A stretch of DNA of 64,000 nt from NCBI RefSeq assembly GCF_025460805.1, contig NZ_JAMXFJ010000001.1, positions 520,768-584,767 of the forward strand. Direction: 5' to 3'. The position numbers were made by a program, and so were the translations under genes. Below, in pieces: positions 18,116 through 26,561 of the stretch; the first letter of the stretch is position 1; the number at the start of each line of letters is the position of its first letter. The notes beneath the pieces were generated by a model. It was not told where the DNA came from. It did no database searches and saw only the letters and a list, made by a program, of their open reading frames with translations. The stretch is from Microvirga sesbaniae. Its GTDB lineage: Bacteria > Pseudomonadota > Alphaproteobacteria > Rhizobiales > Beijerinckiaceae.

Positions 18116-18694
18116 TTGTCTCGACCTTCGAAGGGGAATATCCGACCAAACCGTAATCGCCTCGCGGTTGGCACCGCAGATGCGTCGGCGGAGAATAAGT
18201 GGCTGCCTAAAGCATCGGACGTGAAAAGTGGACTTGCACTTTTGGGATCCATCCGATGCTTTCTTCTTGAATGAGAGCATCGGTCAGAACGGACCCAGCG
18301 GGCCGCGCCAGCGAAAACCGGGTCCACTTTTCGCTGACGCGGCCCTCTGGGTCCGTCCGATGCTCTAGCGAAAGGTCACTGTTACGCCAATGATTGCGTG
18401 AATCAACCACACGCCGATGATCGGGCACCAATGATGCCCAGGTCGCGGTGGCCGATAAGGCAATGATACATTGAGGTTGTAGTTCGAGGCGCACCCGCCT
18501 CAGATATCTTGCGCTTGACCGAGAACGGCCGCTGTCCCGCGCCAGCCAGGGCTTAAATCCGCGAGTTGCGACGCCGACGTGTACACTGGGCGACCAACTC
18601 GCGTTGCCCAGTGTGCCGGTGGATGCCTTCCAGGTTGGTTCCCTCGATACTGTGAACTGACGGCTATCGCTTTTCGAGGGTCTCCGGTCTGCTT
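18116..18694. other. Intergenic region holding a family A repeat
   Basis: The region between the NUDIX gene and the RTX gene holds the palindromic repeat at 18209-18367. The remaining 330 bases show no credible gene or RNA. Confidence 0.4.
18209..18367. repeat. Palindromic intergenic repeat, family A (two-unit)
   Basis: Two linked palindromic units, each opening and closing with GCATCGG/CCGATGC, enclose AAAAGTGG/CCACTTTT arms and a GCGGACCC-type core. Relatives occur at 32818, 35616, 40168, 44939 and 56632. Length and structure fit a REP/BIME-like element. Confidence 0.8.
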
Positions 18695-19876
18695 CTAGAT
18701 AACGAGGATGTCATGGTTGGTCATCTTCAGTCCTGCAGACAGCCGTGCAACGAGAACCTGTTCCGCCGTGCCGTTCCCGTCCTGATCGTAGTAGAGAAGC
18801 CCGTTGGCGCGGTCGTAAATGACCCGGTCGGTTGCATCATGCGCTTCCGTTCCAGTCCAAAATGCCGAGGATTTCAGGGTCCCGTCCTGTCCCAAGCCCG
18901 CAAACGCATTGTTGTTCAACCAGAAGGTATCATCGGCAACCGAGAAGTCCCGGATCGTATCAATCTCTGTCGGGCTGTTCGGAATCGTATTGTAGACAAA
19001 GGCGTCCCGTCCCGAGCCGCCGTGAACAACATCTGCACCCGCCTGGCCATCAAGGCGGTCGTTCCCGCTTCCTCCGCTGAGAGTGTCGTCGCCCAGGTTG
19101 CCGTAAAGACGGTCGTTGCCGCTTTCGCCCTTCAGAGAATCGTTGCCGACGCCTCCGTCCAGGCTGTCATCGCCGCTCCCGCCTTTGAGGGCGTCATCGT
19201 CGAAACCACCACTCAGGCTGTCGTTCCCGTTCCCACCAAACAGGGCATCGTTACCATTATCGCCATAGAAGCGGTCGTTGCCGTCCTCCCCGTAGATGCG
19301 ATCGAAGCCATCGCGGCCGTAGAGCCGGTCGTTCCCGACACCACCCAGAATTCGGTCGTCCTGCGCCGTTCCGAACAGCGTATCGTTCACGTCCATGTAC
19401 TGGAGTTGGCCATAGAGGGGGGCGTCCGACCTGCTGACGCCGTCCGGGAAGCTCGTGTTCAGGTTCAGGCCGACCGAATGAAGCACCGACGCCACGACAG
19501 AGTTGCTGTTCAGGTCGTCGCCTGGAATTCTCCCAACGATGTCAATGCTGTAGTCTAGATCGGCTTTTTCGATGTTGTTGGCGTGCTGGACCATGATCTG
19601 CCAAACGTCGTCGGCGTTTCTGGCGCCAAGATCGAGGACCTCGCGGTGCCTTTCTTCGGGAGTGTCGGAGCCTCTCCGGTCGGGCGAAGTTGCTAGATCG
19701 GCATCGACCAGCGTTTCAAGATCTCCTCCCGACCCCGCGGTGCCTCGGATCACCTTTTCGGAAATGATACGACCTTGCTCATCCGTAGCCGTTTTCACAA
19801 GGTAAAGATGAAGGAAGCCACTGTCTAAACCCTCGAACTCGACGGGCTTGGCTTCGATGGCGATAACGGTGGGCAT
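18695..19876 (-). CDS. RTX-type calcium-binding protein, type I secretion substrate
   Basis: A 393-residue acidic protein. Residues 1-165 form a domain I do not recognise, with a DDLNSNSVVASVLHSVGL segment. Residues 170-290 hold about ten RTX nonapeptides of the GGxGNDxLxG type, which bind calcium outside the cell. The last 90 residues, including DRVIYDRANGLLYYDQDGNG and ending ILVI, are the uncleaved C-terminal type seen in type I secreted proteins. There is no N-terminal signal peptide. AAGGAG precedes the ATG at 19876. The divergent neighbour shares the C-terminal module. No ABC/HlyD secretion genes lie in the window. Confidence 0.88.
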   Translation of the reverse strand: MPTVIAIEAKPVEFEGLDSGFLHLYLVKTATDEQGRIISEKVIRGTAGSGGDLETLVDADLATSPDRRGSDTPEERHREVLDLGARNADDVWQIMVQHANNIEKADLDYSIDIVGRIPGDDLNSNSVVASVLHSVGLNLNTSFPDGVSRSDAPLYGQLQYMDVNDTLFGTAQDDRILGGVGNDRLYGRDGFDRIYGEDGNDRFYGDNGNDALFGGNGNDSLSGGFDDDALKGGSGDDSLDGGVGNDSLKGESGNDRLYGNLGDDTLSGGSGNDRLDGQAGADVVHGGSGRDAFVYNTIPNSPTEIDTIRDFSVADDTFWLNNNAFAGLGQDGTLKSSAFWTGTEAHDATDRVIYDRANGLLYYDQDGNGTAEQVLVARLSAGLKMTNHDILVI

Positions 19877-20216
19877 GACTAACTCCTTGAGCAGCTCGGC
19901 GATCTTAAGGCCGCCTGAGGGACGGCAATGTCATCAACAAAGTTGATAGCCTTGCCGTTCCATTCTGCATCAAGGGTGTAAGGCCAAGCCAACCGGCATT
20001 GTCGCTTTGATCGAGCAGCGTCGATGACTAGCGCGGTCGACGAGTTGATTTGTCACTGCGATTCACTCCAGAAGCAATATGCAATAACATTGGCAAATTA
20101 TCGCCTCGCGGGTCTTTCTGTTGAGGAAGTGGAATAAACGCTGGCGTTATGAACGTCAGGAAGCTTTTCCTTAGATGATAGCTGGGATATAGAGTTCATG
20201 TTAGGCAGTAGCCTTG
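19877..20216. other. Divergent promoter region of the two RTX genes
   Basis: An AT-rich stretch between divergent RTX genes. It holds the inverted repeat at 19922-19958 and no gene. Both promoters must lie here, but I cannot assign -35/-10 boxes. Confidence 0.45.
19922..19958. promoter_or_regulatory. Two-tier inverted repeat between the RTX genes
   Basis: ACGGCAA at 19922-19928 pairs with TTGCCGT at 19952-19958. Inside it ATCAAC (19933-19938) pairs with GTTGAT (19942-19947) around AAA. It lies 45 bases upstream of the minus-strand RTX start, so it could be an operator or a leader hairpin. Confidence 0.5.
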
Positions 20217-21965
20217 ATGCTAGGGCTGAGTTTCGGGTTGGGGCGCAACATGACGACTGACGGCAACGACATTGTAGACGTCTACGACTATCAACTTGCC
20301 GTAGGCGACTTCGACGGTGGCTTGGGTCAGGATACCTTCCAACTCCTTGGAGGTGGCTTCTTTAATTTCACTATCGTTTCGAGGTTCACAAACTTCGAGC
20401 AGATTTTTGGGACGGCCAGCAACGACAGCATCTATATTTCGGGTACGCAACTGGCAGGCATTCAAACCATCGATGGCCGTGGCGGATATGACTGGCTTCA
20501 TCTCAGCGGTTCTACGATCGATCTAAGAGGCAAGGCTGTTCTCGACATAGACCGGATCGTTCTGCAGTCCGATGCTTCAAGTATCGAAGCTGACAACCTT
20601 AGCCAAGCATTGAAGTTCGAGGCCTGGAATACTGACAATGATAAATTGCTACTTAGTAGCGTTACATTGACAGATGAACAGAGATTGGCCCTCCGCGATC
20701 GCGGAATTGACCATGTCACGGATGCCACAGGCGTAACAACCAGCAACGAAGCCGCTCGCCTTGACGGATTGACGGGAGACCGGGTGACCGTGCGGGCGGG
20801 GCAGTCCGTGTTCCTGGATGTCGGACACGATGCAACAATCTCTGATGATCGAGGAGCACTTCAGGGGCTTCAGGTCACGCTACAGGACAGCTTCGGTGCG
20901 CAGGAGTTGCTCCGGCTGACGGCTTCGGGACGGGTCACCTACAGCACAAGTGATTACATTCGAACCGTTTACGTCGATGGGGTCACAATCGGCACATATA
21001 CCTCTCTCGGAGCCTCTCCGACCCTCTCATTTTCATTCAACAGCAATGCGACGCCTGAGCGGGTCACGGAAGTTCTACGGACCGTGACGTACCAGAACAT
21101 AGAGACGGGCTATCTGCCCGTTGGAGAGAAGACCGTCCAAATCCGCGTTGCTGACGCAGGCGGGCGAGTGACAACGTCCTCTGTAGTAATCGAGAACGCG
21201 AATGATGCTCCTGTAGCGCTGACACTTCATTGGAATAGGATCGCGGAAGGATCAGATGCTGGATCTTATGTGGGAGCATTGACGGCTGGCGATCCGAACT
21301 GGGGCGATACGCCAAATCTGAGCTTCTCATTGACGGACGATGCGGGCGGGCGCTTCAAGATCGTGAACAACACTCTCGTAGTTGCAAATCCGACAAGGCT
21401 CGATTTCGAGCAGGCGCAGTCTCATCTGGTCACCGTTCGGGTCACGGACCCCAAGGGTCTCTATCTTGAGAAGACTTACACGATTTTCGTCACGGATGTG
21501 CTTATTGAAGGTAATCCGTATCCGCCAGTCGTGGCGCCGACTGTCAATCAGCGCATCATCGGAGGGCGCGGTAAAGACTCACTGGAAGGTGGGAGTGGCA
21601 ATGACACTATTATCGGAGGTGCTGGAGTTGATACCCTATGGGGTGCGGGGGGTAGAGACGCATTTGTCTTCAGCTCCAAGCCTAGCAAGACAAACTACGA
21701 TCGGATTGTTGATTTCAACGTAGTCGACGACAGCATACACCTAGAACGATCGGCGTTTTCGAAGGTAGGCAAGATCGGTCCCTTGAAGAAGGATGCTTTC
21801 TGGGTTGGAGGAAACGCCCATGATCGCGATGACCGTATCATCTATGATAAGGTCAAAGGCATTCTTTATTACGATCCTGATGGGATTGGCGCAGCGTCGC
21901 AGATTAAGTTTGCGACGCTCAATAAGAAGCTGAAGATGTCACAAAAAGACTTCTTCGTGATTTGA
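20217..21965 (+). CDS. RTX protein with cadherin-like domain, type I secretion substrate
   Basis: A 582-residue secreted protein. Residues 1-180 look like a degenerate RTX/beta-roll region (FDGGLGQDTFQLLGG, GTASNDSIYISG). Residues 320-425 form a cadherin-like repeat with NDAPVALTL, FSLTDDAGGRFKI and a VTVRVTDPKG strand. Four RTX nonapeptides (GGRGKDSLEGGSGNDT...) follow near 445-480. The C-terminal 90 residues (RIIYDKVKGILYYDPDG, ending FFVI) match the module of the divergent neighbour. Start choice is uncertain: ATG 20217, TTG 20214 or ATG 20250. A role in adhesion or the extracellular matrix is likely. Confidence 0.85.
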   Translation: MLGLSFGLGRNMTTDGNDIVDVYDYQLAVGDFDGGLGQDTFQLLGGGFFNFTIVSRFTNFEQIFGTASNDSIYISGTQLAGIQTIDGRGGYDWLHLSGSTIDLRGKAVLDIDRIVLQSDASSIEADNLSQALKFEAWNTDNDKLLLSSVTLTDEQRLALRDRGIDHVTDATGVTTSNEAARLDGLTGDRVTVRAGQSVFLDVGHDATISDDRGALQGLQVTLQDSFGAQELLRLTASGRVTYSTSDYIRTVYVDGVTIGTYTSLGASPTLSFSFNSNATPERVTEVLRTVTYQNIETGYLPVGEKTVQIRVADAGGRVTTSSVVIENANDAPVALTLHWNRIAEGSDAGSYVGALTAGDPNWGDTPNLSFSLTDDAGGRFKIVNNTLVVANPTRLDFEQAQSHLVTVRVTDPKGLYLEKTYTIFVTDVLIEGNPYPPVVAPTVNQRIIGGRGKDSLEGGSGNDTIIGGAGVDTLWGAGGRDAFVFSSKPSKTNYDRIVDFNVVDDSIHLERSAFSKVGKIGPLKKDAFWVGGNAHDRDDRIIYDKVKGILYYDPDGIGAASQIKFATLNKKLKMSQKDFFVI

Positions 21966-21984
21966 GATTGGCATTCATGAGCAG

Positions 21985-22287
21985 ATGCAGAGCAATCCGC
22001 TCTGGTTCAGATATGCGAGAAGAAAGCCAGCCCTGATCGCTTCACTCATGCCTCAGAGACCTCAAAGAGTTTTGATGGTGCACACCGATCGACCGGACCA
22101 CGTCAGATTCACGAAAAGGATGCGGGACGCGGCGTATCGGGCCGGACAACGTGATCAACAGCGCGAAATGGAGCTCGCGCAACTCTCAGCAGAATGGGCT
22201 TACGAAGTCGAGGTTGAGCGCGTCAAGAGGCGCCAAGCCGATACGAAACACAACGCGCAGCAGCGCGTCCGCCAATTGGATCAGTGA
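21985..22287 (+). CDS. Hypothetical protein, possibly broken by an in-frame stop
   Basis: A 100-residue basic, Gln/Arg-rich sequence with a helical stretch (RAGQRDQQREMELAQLSAEW) and no recognised family. The frame continues after the TGA at 22285-22287 for another 44 codons of similar composition, to a stop at 22420-22422. This suggests one gene of about 145 codons with a nonsense change. It begins 20 bases after the cadherin/RTX gene. It could equally be chance open frame, as no strong ribosome site is visible. Confidence 0.35.
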   Translation: MQSNPLWFRYARRKPALIASLMPQRPQRVLMVHTDRPDHVRFTKRMRDAAYRAGQRDQQREMELAQLSAEWAYEVEVERVKRRQADTKHNAQQRVRQLDQ

Positions 22288-22957
22288 GCACAGCTTGAGC
22301 GCTATGAGCGCCGCGTTGTATCACGACGCAACTCTGCGATCCAAGCCTTCGATGACGCATGTGCCGCAGGGGATAATCCAAGATTAGGACCTCGGCTTGA
22401 AGGGGGCCCTACGATTGAGTGACGGACATGGCCTGAGTGGCTGGATCGCTCGATGTTTCTGCCCCTCATCAGAGGTGCACGGGTGCGAGCGAGATCAACC
22501 CTAACCACCGTCCAAGGTATTGTGGCCGACGCTGTTTCGCCTCAACACTGACAGGCAAATCCATCTGTTCGCGGGAGCAAGGGATCCTGCAGGGCCAACG
22601 AGAATCGTGGCCCACGCGCTCACATGGCTGGCCGGGCTCCCAGCGGCGTGCGCGCTTGTGCTGCCAGTAACCCATAGATCTACAATGCTCGCAACACCAT
22701 ACTATCACGAATTGGGTTCACGGGCCATTTGTTTTGCCGGCTACGTAAAGGACGTGAGCATTTCTTCTCGTGAACGACCGGCGGCTCCTGCACCGGACCG
22801 GTTTTGGCGGAACGAACCCAACCGCCGGGCGGCGCGGCGCGCTGCTTCCGGGGTGACGCAGAGGCCCTGCCACTTGAGCCCCGTCCAATCTCCTTCGATC
22901 TTTTTCTGCCCTCAGGTGTTGTGCCTGCGGTGATGCGAGCGGGAGGATGACGCGGGA
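22288..22957. other. Intergenic region, no confident gene
   Basis: Several frames are open, but none has a good start or recognisable product. The first 135 bases may be the rest of the broken gene at 21985. Lower coding quality than its surroundings suggests decayed DNA. The flavoprotein ribosome site (GGGAGGATGACG) lies at the right end. Confidence 0.4.
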
Positions 22958-23905
22958 ATGGGATCGAACGGAGACATCCTGGATTGCCTGATCGTCGGCG
23001 GAGGGCCGGCCGGTCTGACGACCGCGTTGTATCTCGCCCGCTTCAAGCGGCGGTTCATGGTGGTGGACAGCGGCACGCCGCGGGCAGCCTGGATCCCGAC
23101 CAGCCACAACATTCCTGTCTTCGCGGAAGGGATCTCCGGCCGGGACATCCTGGCCCGTGCCCGTGCCAATCTGGAGCAATACGGGCCGACGATCCAGCCG
23201 GGTCGGGTCACCGGCCTTCGCAAGCAGCCGGACCGCTTCATTGCGGTCGTGGAGGACAACGACGGCGGCATGAACCAGATTGCGGCCAGGCGCGTGGTGC
23301 TGGCCACGGGCTCGGTCGACATCGAGCCCGATCTGCCGGATGTGCCCAATGCCGTCCAGCGGGGGCTCGTGCGCTATTGCCCGATCTGCGACGGCTACGA
23401 GTCCCGCGACCGGAAGATCGCCGTCATCGCGTACGGCGCCCACGGCATAGGGGAGGCGGTCTTCATCGCGCGCACCTATTCCCGCGACGTGACCCTGCTC
23501 ACGTTAGGTCAGCCGCTCGATCTCACGCCGGAGCAGCGAGGACGGCTCGAGGAGCACGCCATCAAGATCGTGGAGACGCCCGTCGAGTCCCTGGACATGG
23601 AGGAGGATCGCATCTCCGCCGTGCATATGGGCGGCAAGGAGCACCGGTTCGATGTGCTCTATTCGGCACTCGGGCTCAAATACCGGTCGGATCTCGCAAT
23701 CTCCCTGGGAGCCGAGCACGATCCCTCCGGCAGCCTCCTGGTCGACAGCCATTGCCAGACGAGCGTCAAGGGGCTCTACGCCGCCGGCGACATCGTCCGC
23801 GGTCTCGATCAGATCGTCGTCGGCATGGGCCATGCGGCGCTCGCCGCGACCCATATCCACAATCACTGCGAGCTGCCGACGGAGGACGAGCCGGGAGGGG
23901 CGTGA
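22958..23905 (+). CDS. NAD(P)/FAD-dependent oxidoreductase, thioredoxin reductase-like
   Basis: A 315-residue two-dinucleotide-domain flavoprotein. The FAD motif GGGPAG lies at 14-19, an ATG motif (VVLATGSV) near 114-121, and the redox-active CPIC at 141-144. The NAD(P) domain begins KIAVIAYGAHG, where the usual GxGxxA is altered. The terminal FAD segment YAAGDIV is present. The CxxC position is that of bacterial TrxB, but the sequence resembles the family of single-gene TrxB-like oxidoreductases that may not reduce thioredoxin. It converges with the esterase gene. Confidence 0.88.
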   Translation: MGSNGDILDCLIVGGGPAGLTTALYLARFKRRFMVVDSGTPRAAWIPTSHNIPVFAEGISGRDILARARANLEQYGPTIQPGRVTGLRKQPDRFIAVVEDNDGGMNQIAARRVVLATGSVDIEPDLPDVPNAVQRGLVRYCPICDGYESRDRKIAVIAYGAHGIGEAVFIARTYSRDVTLLTLGQPLDLTPEQRGRLEEHAIKIVETPVESLDMEEDRISAVHMGGKEHRFDVLYSALGLKYRSDLAISLGAEHDPSGSLLVDSHCQTSVKGLYAAGDIVRGLDQIVVGMGHAALAATHIHNHCELPTEDEPGGA

Positions 23906-23914
23906 CAGGGCCCC

Positions 23915-24934
23915 TCACGACAGCGCCTTGGCCAGGAGCGGCAGGCTGATGTCCATGCGGTAATCGACCGAGGAATGGTCGTCGTGGAATTCCTCGTAGG
24001 CGTGAGGGATGCCCGCGGCGTCGAGCTTCCGGTGCAGGAGCCGGGAGCCGTAGACCATGTTGTACTGGTCGATGTCGCCGCAATCGATGAAGAAGGCCTT
24101 CAGCTTGCGCAGGTTCTCCTGAAGCTCGGGGCGATCGACCATGCGCAGGGGGTCCCAGCGCAGCCAGTTGGCCCAGCGCGCCTCGATGATCTCGCAGGTC
24201 TCGAGATCCACCGGCAGGCGGACCCCGTAGAACTGGCTCGGGTCCGGATCGAAGCTCGCCGCCTGGGCGAGGAGCATCAGCACGTGCCAGTCCTTGTCCT
24301 TGGCCTTCGGGCCGGCCTCGAACTTGCGCAGGAAAGCCTCGATGGACATGCCGTGGTCGACCAGGTGGCGCAGCGCCCCGGCGAACTCGCCGAGGTGATA
24401 GAGATATTCGAACCCGACGTCGCCCGAATGGGAGGCCGCCGCCGACCAGACGGAACCGCCATGCCGCAGGGCCTGCACCATGGCGCCGTAGCCGCCCGAA
24501 CTCTTGCCGAACACACCCCGGCGCCCATCCCCGCCGCAGCCGAAGCGCTCCTCGACGAAGGGGAGCATCTCGCGCACGAGGAACGTCTCCCAGGAGCCCA
24601 TGGCGGCGCTGTCGACATATTGATTGCCGCCGAGCCGCGTGAAGCAGTCGGGAAAGGCCACCACGACCGGCGGCATCGCGCCGGTGCCGATCAGGCGGTC
24701 GAGGCGCTCGGGCACGTTCTCGCCGTAGTTCTTCCAGTTGGTATGCGCCGGGCCGCCCGCCGTGTAGCCGACGAGATCGACCAGGAGAGGCAGGTTCCGG
24801 CCGTCATGGCCCGCCGGCACATAGACGTCGACCCGGCGACGGGAGGGGTCCCCGAGAAGATTGCCTTCGAGGCTTCGGCTGTCGAGCCGGAGGGTGTGCA
24901 GCATGCCTTCCGGAGCGTCATGATCTTTGCGCAT
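23915..24934 (-). CDS. Alpha/beta-hydrolase, esterase (PF00756-type)
   Basis: A 339-residue protein of the Fes/esterase D superfamily. The nucleophile elbow GKSSG lies at 143-147 with Ser145; the C-terminal YEEFHDDHSSVDYR holds the likely catalytic His, and Asp residues precede it. The start at 24934 is chosen for the GAGG six bases upstream, although ATGs at 24940, 24946 and 24976 are in frame. No signal peptide is seen, so it is probably cytoplasmic. The substrate is unknown; enterochelin-type or acyl esters are possible. Confidence 0.85.
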   Translation of the reverse strand: MRKDHDAPEGMLHTLRLDSRSLEGNLLGDPSRRRVDVYVPAGHDGRNLPLLVDLVGYTAGGPAHTNWKNYGENVPERLDRLIGTGAMPPVVVAFPDCFTRLGGNQYVDSAAMGSWETFLVREMLPFVEERFGCGGDGRRGVFGKSSGGYGAMVQALRHGGSVWSAAASHSGDVGFEYLYHLGEFAGALRHLVDHGMSIEAFLRKFEAGPKAKDKDWHVLMLLAQAASFDPDPSQFYGVRLPVDLETCEIIEARWANWLRWDPLRMVDRPELQENLRKLKAFFIDCGDIDQYNMVYGSRLLHRKLDAAGIPHAYEEFHDDHSSVDYRMDISLPLLAKALS

Positions 24935-25097
24935 GGTCATCCTCATCCTGGCCACGGGAAGTGATGTGGCGGCCAAAAGGGCACTTGTCCAGAATCCGGG
25001 CTCTCGCGGCGGTTAATAAGTCCTTATCACACCTAGCCATTCCCGGGATCGCGGGTCTACGGTGCTGCTCGATAAGCCAAATCCTGGGGGAGTATTC

Positions 25098-26429
25098 ATG
25101 TCCGACAGTTTCCTGCCGCGATGGAGCCTGAAGACCGAAGGCATCATCATGCCGGACGAGCGGCTGCCGACCGGCCAGATGATCGTCGTGGGCTTGCAGC
25201 ACGTGGTCGCCATGTTCGGCGCGACCGTGCTCGCTCCGATCCTCATGGGGTTCGACCCCAACGTCTCGATCCTGTTCTCGGGTCTTGCCACCATCATCTT
25301 CTTCTTCGTGGTCGGCGGCCGGGTGCCGAGCTATCTCGGCTCGAGCTTCGCCTTCATCGGGCCCGTTCTCGTGGCCACGGGCGCGAGCGTCGGCAGCCCC
25401 AACGGGAACATCCCCCTGGCGCTCGGCGGCATCATCGCGGCCGGCGCGCTCTACTTCCTGATCGGGCTCGTGGTACAGCTGGCGGGGCACCGCTGGATCG
25501 AGCGGCTGATGCCGCCGGTCGTGACCGGCGCCATCGTGGCGGCCATCGGCCTCGTGCTCGCGCCGATCGCGATCAACAGCGCGTCCGGCGTCACGCCGGA
25601 CAATCAGGCCGGCAGCGACTTCGCCCGCTGGATCGCGCTCGCCACCGTGGTGGCCGTGGGCTTCGTGGCCGTCTATGCGCCGGGAACGATGCGCCGCCTG
25701 CCGGTGCTGATCGGCGGCGCCGCCGGCTACCTGATCTACTACATCTGCGCCAACATTCTGGGCCTCGGGCAGCCGATCGACTTCACGAAGATCGGCCAGG
25801 CCGCGTGGTTCGGCCTGCCGACCTTCCAGAGTCCGGTCTTCGACGCGCGGGCCATCAGCCTCATCGCCCCGGTGGCGATCATCCTGGTGGCGGAGAATCT
25901 CGGGCACATCAAGGCCATCGGCGCCATGACGGGCCGCAACCTCGATCCCTATCTCGGCCGCGCCTTCATGGGCGACGGTCTGGCCACCATGCTGTCCGGC
26001 GCGGCGGGCGGCACGGGCATGACGACCTATGCCGAGAACATGGGCGTCATGGCGGTGACCCGCATCTACTCGACGCTGGTCTTCATCATCGCGGCCGGTT
26101 TCGCGCTCCTTCTCGGGCTGTCGCCGAAATTCGGCGCCTTCATCGGGACCATTCCGGGGCCGGTGCTCGGCGGCCTGTCCATCGTTGTCTTCGGGCTCAT
26201 CGCCGCGACGGCGGGCCGGATCTGGGTCGAGAACCGGGTCGATTTCTCGAACCCGCGCAACCTGATCACCGTGGCGGTCGCGCTGGTCCTCGGGGCCGGC
26301 AACTTCAAGCTGAACCTGGGGGGCTTCACCCTCGACGGCATCGGCACGGCGACCTTCGGGGCGATCATCCTCTACCACATCCTGCGGATGACGCCCGGAA
26401 CCGCCGAGCGCCCGCACCCGGCGGAATAG
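25098..26429 (+). CDS. Uracil/xanthine permease, NCS2 family
   Basis: A 443-residue polytopic membrane protein. The N-terminal DERLPTGQMIVVGLQHVVAM and the GSSFAFIGP segment are typical of UraA/uracil transporters, as is AENLGHIKAIG in transmembrane helix 8, which carries the substrate-binding Glu. Around 12-14 hydrophobic spans are visible. The ATG at 25098 follows TGGGGGAG. It imports uracil or xanthine with protons. It ends 16 bases before a stress-type promoter of the next gene. Confidence 0.92.
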   Translation: MSDSFLPRWSLKTEGIIMPDERLPTGQMIVVGLQHVVAMFGATVLAPILMGFDPNVSILFSGLATIIFFFVVGGRVPSYLGSSFAFIGPVLVATGASVGSPNGNIPLALGGIIAAGALYFLIGLVVQLAGHRWIERLMPPVVTGAIVAAIGLVLAPIAINSASGVTPDNQAGSDFARWIALATVVAVGFVAVYAPGTMRRLPVLIGGAAGYLIYYICANILGLGQPIDFTKIGQAAWFGLPTFQSPVFDARAISLIAPVAIILVAENLGHIKAIGAMTGRNLDPYLGRAFMGDGLATMLSGAAGGTGMTTYAENMGVMAVTRIYSTLVFIIAAGFALLLGLSPKFGAFIGTIPGPVLGGLSIVVFGLIAATAGRIWVENRVDFSNPRNLITVAVALVLGAGNFKLNLGGFTLDGIGTATFGAIILYHILRMTPGTAERPHPAE

Positions 26430-26444
26430 CGCCGTCCTTTCTCA

Positions 26445-26469
26445 GGAACACGCCCATGGAGCCCGCGTT
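26445..26469 (+). promoter_or_regulatory. EcfG-type promoter of the YghA-like SDR gene
   Basis: GGAAC at 26445-26449, a 16-base spacer and CGTT at 26466-26469 match the known sigma-EcfG consensus exactly. The dehydrogenase starts 92 bases downstream. Confidence 0.75.
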
Positions 26470-26495
26470 GAGCCCCAACGCGGGCTTCGCTTCTT
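26460..26495 (+). terminator. Terminator-like hairpin after the permease, overlapping a stress promoter
   Basis: GCCCGCGTT pairs perfectly with AACGCGGGC across a 7-base loop (26461-26485), followed by TTCGCTTCTTC. The T tract is poor, so it may be a leader structure instead. The left arm contains the CGTT box of the EcfG-type promoter at 26445-26469. Confidence 0.5.
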
Positions 26496-26561
26496 CGGAG
26501 ACCTGCCCCTCGATCCTGGCCGGTCGGAGGCCCGCATCCTCTTCTTCCACGGAACGATGCC

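Noticed and set aside
22437..22933. Several open frames between the RTX region and the flavoprotein gene
   Set aside because: They overlap in different frames, have poor starts and no family features.
24918..26417. Long minus-strand open frame of 499 codons opposite the permease and esterase genes
   Set aside because: It is Asp/Arg/His/Gln-rich with no hydrophobic or motif structure and lies antisense to a clear NCS2 permease. High-GC genomes give such shadows.
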